Shown piece by piece: positions 37,501 to 49,530 of a stretch of DNA of 64,000 nucleotides. Under the pieces are notes generated by a model that ran no database searches, had not been told where the DNA came from, and saw only the letters and a list, made by a program, of their open reading frames with translations. The position numbers and the translations under genes were made by a program. How positions within the stretch are numbered: the stretch's first letter is position 1; each line of letters begins with the position of its first letter. The stretch is from Plasmodiophora brassicae (taxonomy: Eukaryota; Endomyxa; Phytomyxea; Plasmodiophorida; Plasmodiophoridae). The stretch is from NCBI GenBank assembly GCA_039704465.1, contig JASFAU010000013.1, forward strand, positions 1,054,001 to 1,118,000, in the 5' to 3' direction.

Positions 37501-39999
37501 CGTGCGCGACTTCCTCTACCAGGTCATGCTGTACAAGCAGCGGCAGAAGCTGCACCGCATCTGCTGCGACTACATCGAGGCGCACCTGCACGAGGCCGCC
37601 GACGTCGAGCAGGAGCAGATGGTGCTCGGGCGCCACGTCATCCTGTCCGGCGCCGTCCCCGACCAGATCGACGAGCAGTCGGTGGCGTTCGGCAACAACG
37701 CGCGCAAGTCGACCATCATCCCGTCGCAGATGTCGCAGCGCACCGGCATCGGCAAGACGCACCGGCGCATCATCACGGACGACCTCGGGCGCCCGGCCGC
37801 AGACTACCCCGACGGCAGCGGCGCGCCCGTCGCCGCCGCCGCGCCCGACCCCGCGCGCTCCAACGGCACGCCCGTGCCCGTCCCGACGACGCTGCCCCGG
37901 TCGTTCCTGTCCAGGGTGCTCTGCTGCGCCGGGCGCAAGTCCCTCGCCAAGGTACGAAGGACGACGCCTGGTGACCCCCTCGACTTGTTTTTGCGCGGAT
38001 TGATTTTGGCGCGGAACAAGTCGCGCAGTTTGCGTGGCTGCTGCGCCACGCCATTGTTCGTTTTTGCGCATTGTTCACTGTTTGCGCATTGTTTGCTTTT
38101 TGCGCATTATTCGCGCGGGGGTCCGCGCCCGTGTTGCTTCCCACCGCTGACTGATACATGTGCCCGCCACGCAGGTGGACCACGGGTCGGCGCGGCGCTC
38201 GCAGAAGAAGCTGGGCGTCGTGCCGGTGACGACGAACGGGGCGGCCGACAGCGTCCTGGAGCTGCGCCAGGCCAGCGCCATGGCGTTCGAGCCGTCCAGG
38301 ACGGTGCTGATGCCGTCGATGAACAACGACGACGACGCCGACGACGTGCGCGACCTGAAGGTGTCCGTGTCCATGTCGACGGGCGACGACACGAAGCGCT
38401 CGATGACGTCGTACGCCGGCAAGGTCGTCCCGGCGTTCGCCGAGGCCGGCCGCGCGTCCTCGTCCCTGTCGACGGCGACGACGTTCGGCAAGCAGCACCA
38501 GCACACGTCGATCGGCATCCTGCAGGAGCTGCACAGGAACCCGGCGCTGGGCGACAGCGACCGCAGCCAGATCGCCTTCGTCCTGGACACGATGACCAAG
38601 ACGCTCGAGTCGCCCGACAGCAAGAAGGGCGCGCCGGGGGCCACCGCACCGGACGACGACAAGGCGGCGACGGCCGCCGCCGCCGTGTCGCTAACGTACA
38701 CGGAGAAGACGATCGTGATGGAGTCGACCAAGAGGTCGTCGGCGATCGCCCGGTCCGGTACGGTCGTCGGCGTCGACAGCAGCCGCGCGTCGCTGGACTC
38801 GATCGCCATGTCCAAGATCATGAGCAGCGTCTACGACATCGACGACGACGACATCAGCGAGCATGTCGAACGAGCCAGGAAGCTGGACGTCGGCCCGGTC
38901 CTGTTCCGCGGCATCGACCAGTGGGACTTTGACCTGTTCGGGTTCGCCGATCGCACCCAGGCGCAACCGCTGTACGCCATCGGGTTCGAGCTGTTCTACA
39001 GGTAAGGGCGCGCCCTCCAGCCGCCGATGCCGGGACAGGCGTCGTTCTGATTCGCTGCTGGCTTGCTTGCGACCGTCCAGGTACGACCTGGTCAACAAGT
39101 TCGCCATCGATCCGGACACGCTCGTCAACTTCCTGGTCGGCATCGAGTACGGGTACAACAAGGCGGCCGTGTCGTACCACAACAGCGAGCACGCGACCGA
39201 CGTGACGCAGACGATGCACGTCCTGCTGTCGCGCCTGCGCCTGGACGGGCGCCTGACCGACACGAACCTGCTGGCGATCGTCGTCGCGTGCCTGATCCAC
39301 GACTACCGGCACCCGGGGCAGACGAACCAGTTCCTGGTCAACATCGAGGACGAGCGCGCGATCCTGTTCAACGACATCCGCGTGCTGGAGAACTTCCACT
39401 GCACGGCCGCCTTCCGGTTCATGCGCATGGACAGGAACAACATCCTGCGGGCGCTGACGACCGGCAAGCGGCAGCAGCTGCGCCAGGAGATCATCTCGTT
39501 CGTCCTGGCGACGTCGCTCGTCGACCACCAGCAGTTCCTGGAGACGTTCAACGCGACGTTCACGCCGGACAACCTGGACGCCAAGCTGGCGGCGGGCGAC
39601 GCCGAGCGCAACCTGATCCTGACCATGGTCATCAAGTGCGCCGACATCAGCAATTCGTGCAAGCCGCGCCCGATCGCCATCGAGTGGGCACGCCGCATCA
39701 TGATCGAGTTCTACAACCAGGGCGACGTCGAGCGCAGCAAGGGCCTGCCCGTGTCCCGGTTCATGGACCGGTCGCAGCCCTGCATGGCGCAGTGCCAGCT
39801 CGCCTTCATCAACATGTTCGTCCAGCCGCTGTTCCAGACGCTGCGCGCCACGTTCCCCGAGTTCGGCGACGACGCCCTGGAGATGCTGCGGGGCAACCTC
39901 GACATGTGGAAGTCGTGGAGCGTCGCCAAGGAGCTCGCTCTGCTGTCGTCGCCTCCGAGAACATTCAGGGACGCGCCGACGTCCCCGACGGATTCGTAG
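34585..39999 (+). CDS. Soluble-adenylyl-cyclase-like protein fused to a cyclic-nucleotide phosphodiesterase
   Basis: Five exons: 34585-35253, 35329-36157, 36237-37951, 38175-39001 and 39081-39999. They join at phases 0, 1, 0 and 2 to 4959 nt (1652 residues). Cyclase domain C1 (about 50-220) has FADVSGFTALTDLL and GGDVFKFAGDA. C2 (about 290-450) has VFVNLAFKLEYY, with Asn at the metal position as in sAC, DDKGSTLLIVFG and GDLVNLSARLM. A P-loop ATPase of the sAC type follows (GEIGSGKTH at about 505; Walker B LVVMFDECQWM). After a disordered linker the last ~350 residues are a class I PDE: SYHNSEHATDVTQTM, LIHDYRHPG, KCADISN, GLPVSRFMDR and the invariant Gln in MAQCQLAFI. It would make and destroy cAMP in one cytosolic polypeptide. 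The start is the first ATG in frame. Confidence 0.88.
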
Positions 40000-40131
40000 C
40001 GTCGGCCGCATACGTAATCGGGGTGACAACTAATACAACCCAGCGGGCCAGCTGTGTGAAGACGACGCGCCACGTTCCGGGGGGTCGTCCAGGTTACCGT
40101 CTTCCGACCCGAACAGCCGGTCGTCGGCTGC

Positions 40132-42998
40132 CTAAACGTGTACTGACGATGGGCGGCATTCGACCTCGTTCCTGACAAAGGCGTCGATCGTGGGCTGCGG
40201 CGCGCCGTCCAGCAGGTCGTTGAGGATCTCGGCCGGGGGTCGTGCGCACCCGGACGCCAGGAAGCGCTCCCGGAACCGGCGCCCGGCCACATGCGACATC
40301 GGGTCGGACGCGAAGAACTCGTGCCAGACGTGCGAGGCCATCATTCTCGAGTACAGGTAGCTGTGGGCCGGCGACGACACCTCAGCCGCCGTCGACGTGA
40401 CCACGTGTGTGCATGTGCTGGGCATACCTGTAGTAGCACGCGGCGTAGTTGCACAGATGGGCAAGCATGCTGAAGGGATGCGTCCCCGGGACAAAGTCGT
40501 ACGGCAGGTGCCGCCGGTGAACCGTTTCCCACAGTCGGGCCGGGGAACCTACGGGACGCGACGGTGACGAACGCGAACGGGGATCGCCATCGCACGCCAG
40601 GCGAACCTGTGCATTCGGCGCCGTGCAGCGCCTGGTCCAGGGCGGCGTACGCCACCTGGGCCTGCAGGTCCAGGCCGGCGAACAGGGTCCGGGCGCGCAG
40701 CTGACCGCTGACGTGGTCACGAAACGAGGCGCTGCACCCGCCTACACAGGCACGCGGCACTGAGCCAAACGCGAGGACGTCTTGCACAACCTCGGCGACC
40801 GTACCGCATAACATGGAGACGATCCTCGGGTCCCACATGAAGCGCTCCAGCAGGTGCGAGGGAATCTCTGCGGGCAGGTCAGCCACGATTGTGGAGCAGC
40901 GTCCAATCGAGGCGGTCGAATCGGCACGCACCAGCAAAGTCGGTCGGTCCACGAGGGCCAGCGAGATGCTACAGGGCCGAATCAGGAACGCAACGACGCA
41001 AACCGGGAGGGGGGCCCGCACCGAGTACGTCGTCCTGGACAGTAGCGCGTGCAGACCATGGCCCATCTCGTGGGCCAGCTGGACACACTCGCCGTGCGTT
41101 AGGCCACGGCCGCTGGAGAAGGCGCAGACGATGGCGACCGCGGGCAGGTCCCTACGCCAGCGATCAGCGCGTGCATGCCGCGTCGGGGACGCACGCGCCA
41201 CACGATTGCAAATCAGACCCGCCGGCGCCGTGTCGGATCGTGAACTGGGCCGCTTGCGCCAGCTTTTCCGGCCGTCGGTACAGGTCCAGGTAGACGGTGC
41301 CGATCGGGCAGTGCTGCTGCTGACCGTTGCGGCACTCGTGGACGACGACCTTGCGGACGGACGCATGGGGGAGTTCGCCGCGGTCAACGACGTCGTGCAC
41401 CTCGATTCGCAGCCCGAACACGTTGCGAAGGATGGCGTCGAACACGTACAGGACACGTCCTGCAGCGGCGAACACGAGGCGTTCAGCAGCGCCAGGTGCG
41501 GGCGTGGACAGCGACGAACGACCTACCCAGGCCGATCCGTTCCGGATGTGACGACGCGATGCCCGCCTGGCGCCTAGCTTGCTCGGCATAGTACGGGACG
41601 TCCCAGGCAGCGACAGGACCAGGGGCGGACGACGACCTGCCGTCGCCCATGGCAACCTGAACGTGCCGCAGGACCTCCATTTCGGCCTGCACGACGCGCA
41701 TGAGTCGTCGACGGACAGCAACGTGCGAGCGCCGACCTGTGCCTTTGGCGCCAGCCTGGCGGTGAGCTCGTCGAGCAGGTCCGCGATTCGATCCGGATGC
41801 TGGCCGAGCATCGTCGACCTGCGTCGCCGCACGCGTCAGTGGTGGAACGCCCGGGCGGCACGTGACACGCGCGAAACACAGTCTGAGATGGGCAAACGAC
41901 GGGTGCCCCAGGAGGCGCCCGTACTGCAACCGGGCGCGCGCGAGTGCCTCAATGACCGGCAGGTTGTCGCCGGCGAGCGTGTTGGCGAACTGGTAGACGC
42001 GCCTGCGCGCGTCCGCATCGGTCAGGTGCCGGAGCAGGTGCCCGGCATTGCCGGGCGTCACGGCGATCGCCTGCGACGGGAAGCGCTGCTCGATGAACGC
42101 GGTCTGGTTGCACACGCCCTGCAGGTTGGCGTAGAACGCCGTCTGCAGGTCGTCGATGCGGCGCCCGAGCCGACGCAGCTGGGCGCCCCGATCCGCATCG
42201 AGCCCGATGCCCGTCTCGGCCATGTCCTGCAGCAGCGATTGCGCCAGGCGTCGTTCCTCGCGAGACGCCAGCGGGCTGCGGGCGCAGCTGTCGCCCCCCG
42301 ACCGACAACCCAACGCAATGAGACGACGAGACGGGGCGTACCGCCCCGGGAGTACCTCAGCAGGATGTCGTAGATGGCGACGTTGGTGTTGAGCTGCGCC
42401 AGGTAACGGCACATGCGGTCGTGGGCAGCCTGGGCCGCTGCCCGCCTGGGCCCCCTCCGTCAGTACGGACGCGGAAACGCACACGTGAAACGAGGAAGGG
42501 CGGCGGTACCAGGACGGGTTCGGGTGGACATGCCGGCACAGCTCGGCAACGTCAGCGGCCCGGCAGCATTCGACCGAGATCTGGTCGATGATCGACAGCG
42601 ATTGCGACGGCCTGGTGACGCAGACACGTCAAACGACGGGATGTGAGTGGACGTCTCGACGGATCGCGATCCTACAGAGCGTGGCGTCGCAGCATGCCGA
42701 CGAGCGTCTGGCATCGGCCGATGGCGTCGTCGGCGACCCTGGCGAACCCGCTGGGGTCGGCGAGGCCCGGGACGCCGAACAGGCCGCCCGACCGGGCCGA
42801 CAGCCATCGTCGCAGGATCCCGGGCAGCACCGCGATCATCGGGCCCGGTAGACGACGACGAATATCGGCGACGACCGGCAGGCGGGGCACAGCGGGGACC
42901 CAGTCCCAGTACCGGGTCGCGGCCGCCGCCGCACATGAACGCGGACGGCTCCCGGCCATTAACGGCGCCGCGGGCCAGCAACGACGTGTCAGTGACAT
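40132..42998 (-). CDS. Mitochondrial intermediate peptidase-like M3 metalloprotease
   Basis: Multi-exon gene; blocks fall in M3 order across three minus frames. The N-terminus (MSLTRRCWPAAPLMAGSRPR) is Arg/Ala-rich, a plausible mitochondrial presequence. SGGLFGVPGLADPSGFARVA, the AELCRHVHPNPSW block, MCRYLAQLNTNVAIYDILL and AETGIGLDADRGAQLRRL follow. The zinc-binding HEMGHGLHALLSRTTYS is encoded at about 41,072-41,030. The end is YSRMMASHVWHEFFASDPM...RFRERFLASG. MIP removes octapeptides from imported precursors in the matrix. Exon borders were only partly resolved. It is convergent with the cyclase-PDE gene, 132 bp apart. Confidence 0.82.
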
Positions 42999-43152
42999 CG
43001 TCGTCCCGTTGCGCTACCCAGGATGTCTACACGAACGATCTGACGTCGACATCATGGCGGGAAGCACGTTGGCATATACGGAATACGCGTGTCGTCGGGA
43101 TGTATAAGAATCGTTTGGGTTTCACATCGACAGTCCTCGCATGTGCCGTCGT

Positions 43153-43496
43153 CTACGCCTTGGTCTTCATTTCCCGCAGGCGCCGGATCGTGCTGCGTAC
43201 AGTCAGGGCGGTGGACGTGCTGATCATAGCGGGCGATCAGCGAGGGGCGCATCCACACGTGCACACGTTTCGCCCAATTACCTGACGGTGTAGGCGCCAC
43301 CGGCGAGCACCTTGCGGCAGCCGCCGCAGTTCCAGATGCCGACGGCGGCCCGCTTGACGGTATCCTTGCCGCAGAACGAGCACGTGTAGCGCGCGTGCTG
43401 CGACACCTCGATCTTCTTGATCTGCTTGCGCAGCGACGCACCGTAACGCGTGCCGTACTTGCCGGTGATGCCGACCTTCTTCGTGCGCTTCGCCAT
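43153..43496 (-). CDS. RPL37A: 60S ribosomal protein eL43 (RPL37A)
   Basis: Exons 43496-43282 and 43219-43153 join at phase 2 to 93 residues, the usual eL43 length. [19 protein letters not shown], the zinc ribbon CSFC...CGGC and the C-terminal [14 protein letters not shown] are all family hallmarks. eL43 binds rRNA near the E site of the large subunit. The start is the ATG directly before AKRTKK. A tatatg element lies about 65 nt upstream. Stopping at the first in-frame terminator would miss the last exon. Confidence 0.97.
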
Positions 43497-43695
43497 CGCT
43501 GCAGACACAGATCTGTCGGCGAGCGCCGGCAACGCCGTCCACGGACTCCGTCGCGCATCTATATGCCACCGCGCCCTAATATACTACGGCCTGCGCGCCC
43601 TCCTTGGAGCCGAGTGATGAGTCACGATGCATGACACTGTCGTCAGGAGGTGACTACTGATATCTGCAGAGGTGGCCCTGCTCGACCTCGACACT

Positions 43696-43710
43696 CTATT
43701 TATCATTATA
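43696..43710 (+). promoter_or_regulatory. TATA-like element
   Basis: ctatttatcattata in otherwise GC-rich sequence, 11-25 nt before the ATG at 43721. If used it implies an extremely short leader; it could equally be an initiator. Confidence 0.25.
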
Positions 43711-43720
43711 GGACGAGATC

Positions 43721-44350
43721 ATGCGGTGGCTGTTGCTGGGCCTGGCCGCGACGCTCTGCCTGGCCCACGTCGCGCATAGCGACCTGGAGGTTGTCCCCGC
43801 CCTCGTCATCGCCCGGAAAGGCGTTGATGGTGGAGCGTCGCCGTCGCCATTGTCGTCGTCAACGTCAACGTCATCATCGTCGTTGTCAACATCGTCGTCG
43901 TCGTCGTCGTCGTCGCCTACCTCGAGTTCCTCGATAGAAGACGATGTGTCTCTGTCTGCGTCGGCGTCGACGTCATCCGTCACGCCAGCGAAGAAGAAAC
44001 CGTCCAAATGGACGTTTGGCGACGCAAAGAAGTACAAGTACCTGCCCTCCAAGGGGAAGTTCAATGGGAAGAAGGCGTCGGGCGGGTCGTCTGGTAAACA
44101 GAGCAGCCACCTGAAAGTTCGCGACAAGGACGAGCGGGCGCGACGCCGACAGCAACGTGGCCGGGGCGAAGACGGCCGTTCCGGAACGGGTAGTCGGCGA
44201 GACCGATCGTCGTACTCAAAGGATGACGACTGGAGGCCATCCGAACGCTCGTCAGCGGCGTCGAGCCAGAAACAGCAGACGCCGGACCCGAAAGCCATGA
44301 CGAAGAAGATCATGTCGAGCGTGCTGGGGTCGCTTCAGGCTGACAAATAA
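43721..44350 (+). CDS. Secreted serine-rich basic protein
   Basis: 209 residues. The signal peptide is MRWLLLGLAATLCLAHVAHS. A poly-Ser tract (about residues 45-70) is followed by a lysine-rich block KKKPSKWTFGDAKKYKYLPS and a charged Arg/Glu/Asp tail ending KKIMSSVLGSLQ. No cysteine-rich module, membrane helix or known domain. Small secreted proteins of this kind are effector candidates in parasites, but nothing in the sequence gives a function. Confidence 0.6.
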   Translation: MRWLLLGLAATLCLAHVAHSDLEVVPALVIARKGVDGGASPSPLSSSTSTSSSSLSTSSSSSSSSPTSSSSIEDDVSLSASASTSSVTPAKKKPSKWTFGDAKKYKYLPSKGKFNGKKASGGSSGKQSSHLKVRDKDERARRRQQRGRGEDGRSGTGSRRDRSSYSKDDDWRPSERSSAASSQKQQTPDPKAMTKKIMSSVLGSLQADK

Positions 44351-44469
44351 GGTGCCTCCCCACCATATACCCTCCATCAGCGAGCCGTGCATGCAGCACC
44401 TACTCGTGTAGGCGGGTCGACCACCACCACCACCACTCCTGCTTTAACGATTTTATATATACAAGAGCG

Positions 44470-47400
44470 TCACAGGTCCGGCAGGCACTTGTAGTCGATG
44501 ACGGCACCGTTCGGGTACCTGACGACCACCACGTTCGGGTCGGCAATGGGTTGTCGGCACGAATCGCAGCGCCCGCACCCATCGACGACGACCCGGGGGC
44601 GCTGCCGGGCGTACAGGTCCAGGTGCGCCTGCCGGTGCTGACCCCTGCACAGGTGCTTCTCGATCTGGTTCCTGCGGTGCACTTCCAGGTGGTGGCCGAC
44701 CTGGCAGCAAGCACCGTTTCAGACGCGCAAGACACGGCTGACCTGCCAACCGCAACGCAGACCGTCTTCTCCACGTAATCGCGGACGCGCTCCACAGGAA
44801 GCGTATCCGGGAGGAGCTTCACCACCTCGCATGCGTCCAGCTGCCTGCGTTTGCGATTCGTCAGCACCCATCAACAAGGTCGTGACGCCCAGCCCTTCCA
44901 GCACCTGTAGTGCGAATGCAGGAGTTGCAGAGCGGGTTCGATCATTGGGTCGCCAGCAGCAGGCTGCAGGAAGACGCGCAGCAGTTGCCTAGGTATTAGG
45001 GCATCTCAAGCGTGAGCCCGCGTTTCCGGCTGGCGTACAGCGCGCGAATGTTCATCGTACATGTGCAGGCGGGTCGCCGACGACGGCGCGTGCGTGTTGC
45101 AGAAGCCGATGGCCGCCAGTGCACCCTGGTGCTCAACGAGCTCGCGAAGCGCCTGGCGGGCCGCTCAGACGTACAACGCACCAAGCGACGCCGTGTTGAA
45201 CGCGGACCTCGTCGGATCGTCCTAGTCGATGGAGGACGACGGCTCGCTCCGACGCCAGCAGGTCGCCCTTGTCCGCTGGCATGTCCTGCAGCAGGGCAGG
45301 CAGGTCGACGTACTGGCACCGGCACAGGAAGTCCTGCATGCGCCGTCCAGCATCGACCGGGGCTCCCGGTTGCAGTATGGCGCTCATGTACAGGTGCGCC
45401 AGCTCGTTATGAATCGGCGCCAGCGTCGTCCCTGCCAAGGGTCAGCCCGATCAGGACCGTGTACGCCGTCGACAATCAGCAGGCCTGGTCGTCGTCGCAC
45501 CGGTATTGGCAATGTACGCCTCCAGGAACGCAATGGCGGCCTGCACAGGGGCGCGCTCCTTCAGGTAGTCGATAATCGCGGTCGGACCGATAGTCGTCCT
45601 GTGCGCCTCGCCGGACCCGACGCTGGATCGCCGGCGGTGGTGGTAGGCGAAGATCTTGACGGCGGCGGTGATCGGGTCGCGATCCAGGGCCCAGACGGCG
45701 TGCCGCCGGATCAGGTCCCAATGGTGGATGGCATCCTCGTCCATGAGCCGCCGCAGGTAGTGAATGGTGGGCAGCGTCCCAGACAGCGTGCCCGTCGTGG
45801 AGTCGGCCAGCCCCTGCAGCAACGACAGGGCCCTGTCGTGCATGGCCCTGGACTCGTACAGGAACAGCAACGCGTCGAATTGCCCCGCCGACGTTAACGC
45901 GGCCGCCGCCTGATCGACATCCACTAACGGCGACTGCGACAGGAACGGGATCACCAGACGACGATCCGCCTTCCGATACGTGATCAGCCACGCGTCCATG
46001 ACATGTACAACCCGCGTCTGCGGGTGCCCACCTTCAGGTACGTTCGCAGCAGCATGGTGTCGACGACGACGGCGAAATCGGCCGGCGTCAGGGGCGCCGC
46101 CGACGATGGTGGATGTTGCCGCGGTAGGCGGCTTCGCAGGTGCAACAGGTACGGCATCAGGGCGGCGACCGTCTGCACAGACAATGACGACGACATCGTA
46201 CGACAATCGGGCATCCAAACGGGGTACCTGGTCGCACATGGCGTCGGAGGACAGACCGTTGAACCTGGTCAGGACGGTGCTGGGGTCGACATCCGACTGC
46301 TGGAACGCCTTCAACGACGCGGCGTACCGCCCGCTCTGGAACAGGTCGTCGGCGTACTGCCCGTAGACGCGCGCCAGGTCCCGCTCCCGGGCGCTCATCA
46401 GCTGGCCGCCGGTGACGTCGGGGTCGCGCCCGGGCGAACGCAGCACAGCGACGGCCGCCTCGAATCGTCGCGTGCGGCACAGGTCCTCGGCCAGGTCTGT
46501 GGACCATACAAGTCAGGTGGTGCAGGGGCGAGGCGCCCGTGTGCGCGCACACGACAACCTTGATCGGGGACGCGCTCCAGGAACGCAATGGCGGAATCGG
46601 ACGCGACGAACGCCATCTCGCTGGCGTTGCTGTGCAGAGCGAACCCGTCGAGGAACGAAACCGAACGGAACGTTGCCGCAGACCCGTCCACCTCCATATG
46701 GAACGGGTGAATGCGATCCTGTGCACGCGGTCGTTCGCATCGCTGACGAAGCCGTGCACAGACCCACGAAACCCGACCTGGGTGAGCAGCACGATCATCG
46801 GGCGCATGAGGACCAGGCCGACGATGGGCCGATCGACAGCGAACGTCTTCTCGGGTATGGCCACGGGCGCGGCCTAACAAGCGGGGTGCCCCCCATCTCA
46901 GTGCGTTCTTGTCCCGCCCCCGTCAGCACGACAATCTTCCCGTACATTGCCCGTCATGGTGTACAGGTGCGCTGTGCTGTTGACGGCGACGGCGACCAAC
47001 GCGGTGGACGTGCCCCGATCCAGAAGCGTCGCGGCGCAGCACGATCGTCGCTGCGGCCCCGTCCTCCTGTAGAGCGACGGCGATGGCGCCGCCGACGCAT
47101 CGTCCGCCGGGATCCGCGCGAACTCGTCGACGAGGCCAGTGTCCAGGTGCAGGACCTCGTACCGGTTCCGGAACGCCAGGCAGACCGCTACGACGCACGT
47201 ACGTCAGTCAGCAGGGGGCGATCCCATGGCCGGTACGGCGATGTCCACCTGTGTCATGAATGAACTCGACGTCGGTGACGCGGTCCGCCTGCAGGTTGAA
47301 CGCCTTGACGGTCTGGAAGCGCAGGTGCGGGCCCTTCCACTGGTAGACGTGCAACTTGGATCGCGACAGGACCGCGATCAGGAACGGGTGCGGCAGCGGC

Positions 47401-47903
47401 CCGGCGCCGGCCCGCTGCCGGCAGGACGCGTTGACGGCCAGCGAGACGCAGCGTGAACCTGCGGGAAGGCGCATTAGGGCGGCGTGCCATATATGCACAC
47501 GGGGATGGCGCCGCACCGCCCGTGTCCAGCGTGTCGACCTGGGCGAAGCTGGCCAGGTCGTGGACGCTGCAGACCGCGTCGCTGATCGACACGATCACGT
47601 CGACCGGGTCGATGATGACGACGCTGTCGATGGGGCGCGGGGCGAACGCCGCCTTCGTGAAGATGGGGTGGAACTCGGCGCGCCCGGCGCCCGTTCCGCG
47701 CGCGAACACGCGCAGGCTCCCGTCATGGCACCCGGCCACCACCTTGTCGTCTACACAGGCGCGCACACACACAACGTTAACATTGGTGACGCCCCTGCCC
47801 ATTCTGCAGTCGGTACCGTACGCCAGCAGGCCAGCGATGTTATGCGATAGTCGACGACGCCGGCAATGACCTGTGTCACAGTTAACGCTGACGTGGCAGC
47901 CAT
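44470..47903 (-). CDS. VPS39: Vps39/Vam6-like HOPS subunit
   Basis: Multi-exon. Starts MAATSALTVTQVIAGVVDYR at 47903; the first intron (phase 1) links it to DDKVVAGCHDGSLRVFARG of the N-terminal CNH domain, which continues through SVVIIDPVDVIVSISD and VLSRSKLHVYQWKG. Clathrin-heavy-chain-like helical repeats follow (YADDLFQSGRYAASLKAFQQ, RTYLKVG, FDALLFLYESRAMHDRALSL). Near the end VVKLLPDTLPVERVRDYVEK marks the Vps39 C-terminal region. The last exon has a zinc-ribbon-like CGRCDSC and PNGAVIDYKCLPDL. Vps39 tethers late endosome/vacuole membranes through Rab7. Internal splice sites were only partly resolved. Confidence 0.85.
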
Positions 47904-48063
47904 ATCGACAACGTGGTCGAGCGTCGTATAACAGTGACAGCGCGACCCCCGCCCCCCCCCCCCACTCACACACGAACTGGCTGCCCATTCTCGCTTTGCA
48001 CACTATGGCCATGGGCGCTCGTGACCGTCTATACAGGTGGGATGTTGCATACTTGTACATATT
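47904..48063. other. Short intergenic spacer
   Basis: Contains a run of ten or more C residues followed by actcacacac near 47,955. No gene. Confidence 0.4.
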
Positions 48064-49530
48064 TCACACACGCCAGCACGACTGGCGTCCTGCAGGGACC
48101 GATCGAGTACAACGTCGCGTGTAGCAGTAGGTGCCGACGATGGCCAGCATCATGAGGCACATCTGCACCAGGAGCAGCATTGCGGGGCCGGCTGTCGACG
48201 GCGCCTGTCTCCTGAACGACGCGGCCACGACGGCGGGCGCCACCACGCCGCCTTGCTGCTGCTGCTGCTGCTGCGACGGCTGCTGCTCTGCCGGTACCGT
48301 CCGCCGGCCGAATGCCGGCAAGGCGGCGAGCTCGTCCTCCGGTACGATGTGGTGCCAGCCGTACACGGGAATAATCGTCGATTGGTTGTTGCCCTCGATC
48401 GCCCAGTGGACCGTGCGCCGGATGGCGTCGATCCCCTCCTGGCCGACGAGCGGGACCTGGTGGTAGACGGTGTCGCTGGTGAAATCCGGGTCGAACAGCG
48501 TGTACGGGCGGATCTGGCCCAGCAGCTGGATCAGGTCGGCGTTCCTGTCGACCTGCATGCCGCACATGATCATGGGCAGGGCCAGCTCCAGCTGCAGGTT
48601 GGCGTTGAAGGCGACGCGCGACAGGACGCGGAACTCGTTGACGAAGCGGCGCGGCACGTAGAACACGTCGCACATCTGCATCAGCGGGGCGATCGTCTCG
48701 GTGCCGTTGCAGGGCGCGCCGCACAGGCGATGATAGTTACGCTGGACGGAGGCGGGCACCGCCTTCAGGTACCGCCACATGGCCTGGTACCCGATCGGGC
48801 GCGACGTCACCGGGTTCGCCGGGCCCTCGTTGATCCAGGAGCGCACGCCCTCGACCTTGGCGGCGCGCGCCTCGTCCGTCCGGAAGTTGCTGCCAAAGTT
48901 GACCGTGTCGAACGAGAGCGGACGCGGCGGCGCGTCCAGGTCGAACGGGAACCAGTGCGTGCAATAGGGCAGGAGCGGGTCGGTGACACCGTATTGCCCA
49001 TGGGCCCACATGGCGTCCAGGGGCAGGCGCAGGACCTGCGGCCAGTTGACCAGGATGTCGCTGTGCAGGAGCAGGTACCCGGTGCGGCCCGGGTACGCGC
49101 CCATCACCTCCGACAGGCACTCGTAGACCATGAAGCCGCGCTCGGCCCCCGGGCACAGCAGGACGCCGAACGGGTTGTCGGCGTCGTACGACCGGCCGGG
49201 CGCGGCCGGGTCCTGAACGGGAGACCCGATCAGGACAATGTCGTCGAACAGGGCCGAGTACGCGTCGCGCAGGGCGGGCGCCGTCGCGAACCGATCCTCC
49301 TTGTTCCAGTTCCACTGCAGGACGAGGACGACGTCGGCGAACAGCTTCCCCGATCGGGTCCGGTTCAGCGCCGACCGCGACGCCTGAGCGAACAGGCGCT
49401 CGCGAAACGCATCGACCATCGCCTGCGGGTGGCCGGCCGCGTTGCGACCCTCGTCCACCGCCCCGACGCCAGCCAGGGCGTGGGCGCCCAAGGCCAGCCA
49501 CAGGGCCGCGAACCCGAACACCGCTGTCAT
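48064..49530 (-). CDS. Membrane-anchored glycosyltransferase-like protein
   Basis: 488 residues in one exon. Signal peptide MTAVFGFAALWLALGAHALA, a luminal domain, a poly-Gln tract (about residue 425) and a C-terminal transmembrane helix (AMLLLVQMCLMMLAIVGTYC). The luminal part contains DVVLVLQWNWNKEDRF, a D-x-D-like [30 protein letters not shown] and MWAHGQYG. These weakly recall DUF288/STELLO-type glycosyltransferases, where a similar GYL..DD/SD.L-N motif is found; this is tentative. A ~75-residue fragment of it lies at 30,650-30,890. Neighbours also look like Golgi enzymes. Confidence 0.5.
   Translation of the reverse strand: MTAVFGFAALWLALGAHALAGVGAVDEGRNAAGHPQAMVDAFRERLFAQASRSALNRTRSGKLFADVVLVLQWNWNKEDRFATAPALRDAYSALFDDIVLIGSPVQDPAAPGRSYDADNPFGVLLCPGAERGFMVYECLSEVMGAYPGRTGYLLLHSDILVNWPQVLRLPLDAMWAHGQYGVTDPLLPYCTHWFPFDLDAPPRPLSFDTVNFGSNFRTDEARAAKVEGVRSWINEGPANPVTSRPIGYQAMWRYLKAVPASVQRNYHRLCGAPCNGTETIAPLMQMCDVFYVPRRFVNEFRVLSRVAFNANLQLELALPMIMCGMQVDRNADLIQLLGQIRPYTLFDPDFTSDTVYHQVPLVGQEGIDAIRRTVHWAIEGNNQSTIIPVYGWHHIVPEDELAALPAFGRRTVPAEQQPSQQQQQQQGGVVAPAVVAASFRRQAPSTAGPAMLLLVQMCLMMLAIVGTYCYTRRCTRSVPAGRQSCWRV

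Noticed and set aside
34492..38071. Long minus-strand frames opposite the cyclase-PDE gene
   Set aside because: High GC keeps antisense frames open. Their composition (Arg/Val/Asp mirror) is typical of shadows, and the plus strand has intact catalytic motifs and phased introns.
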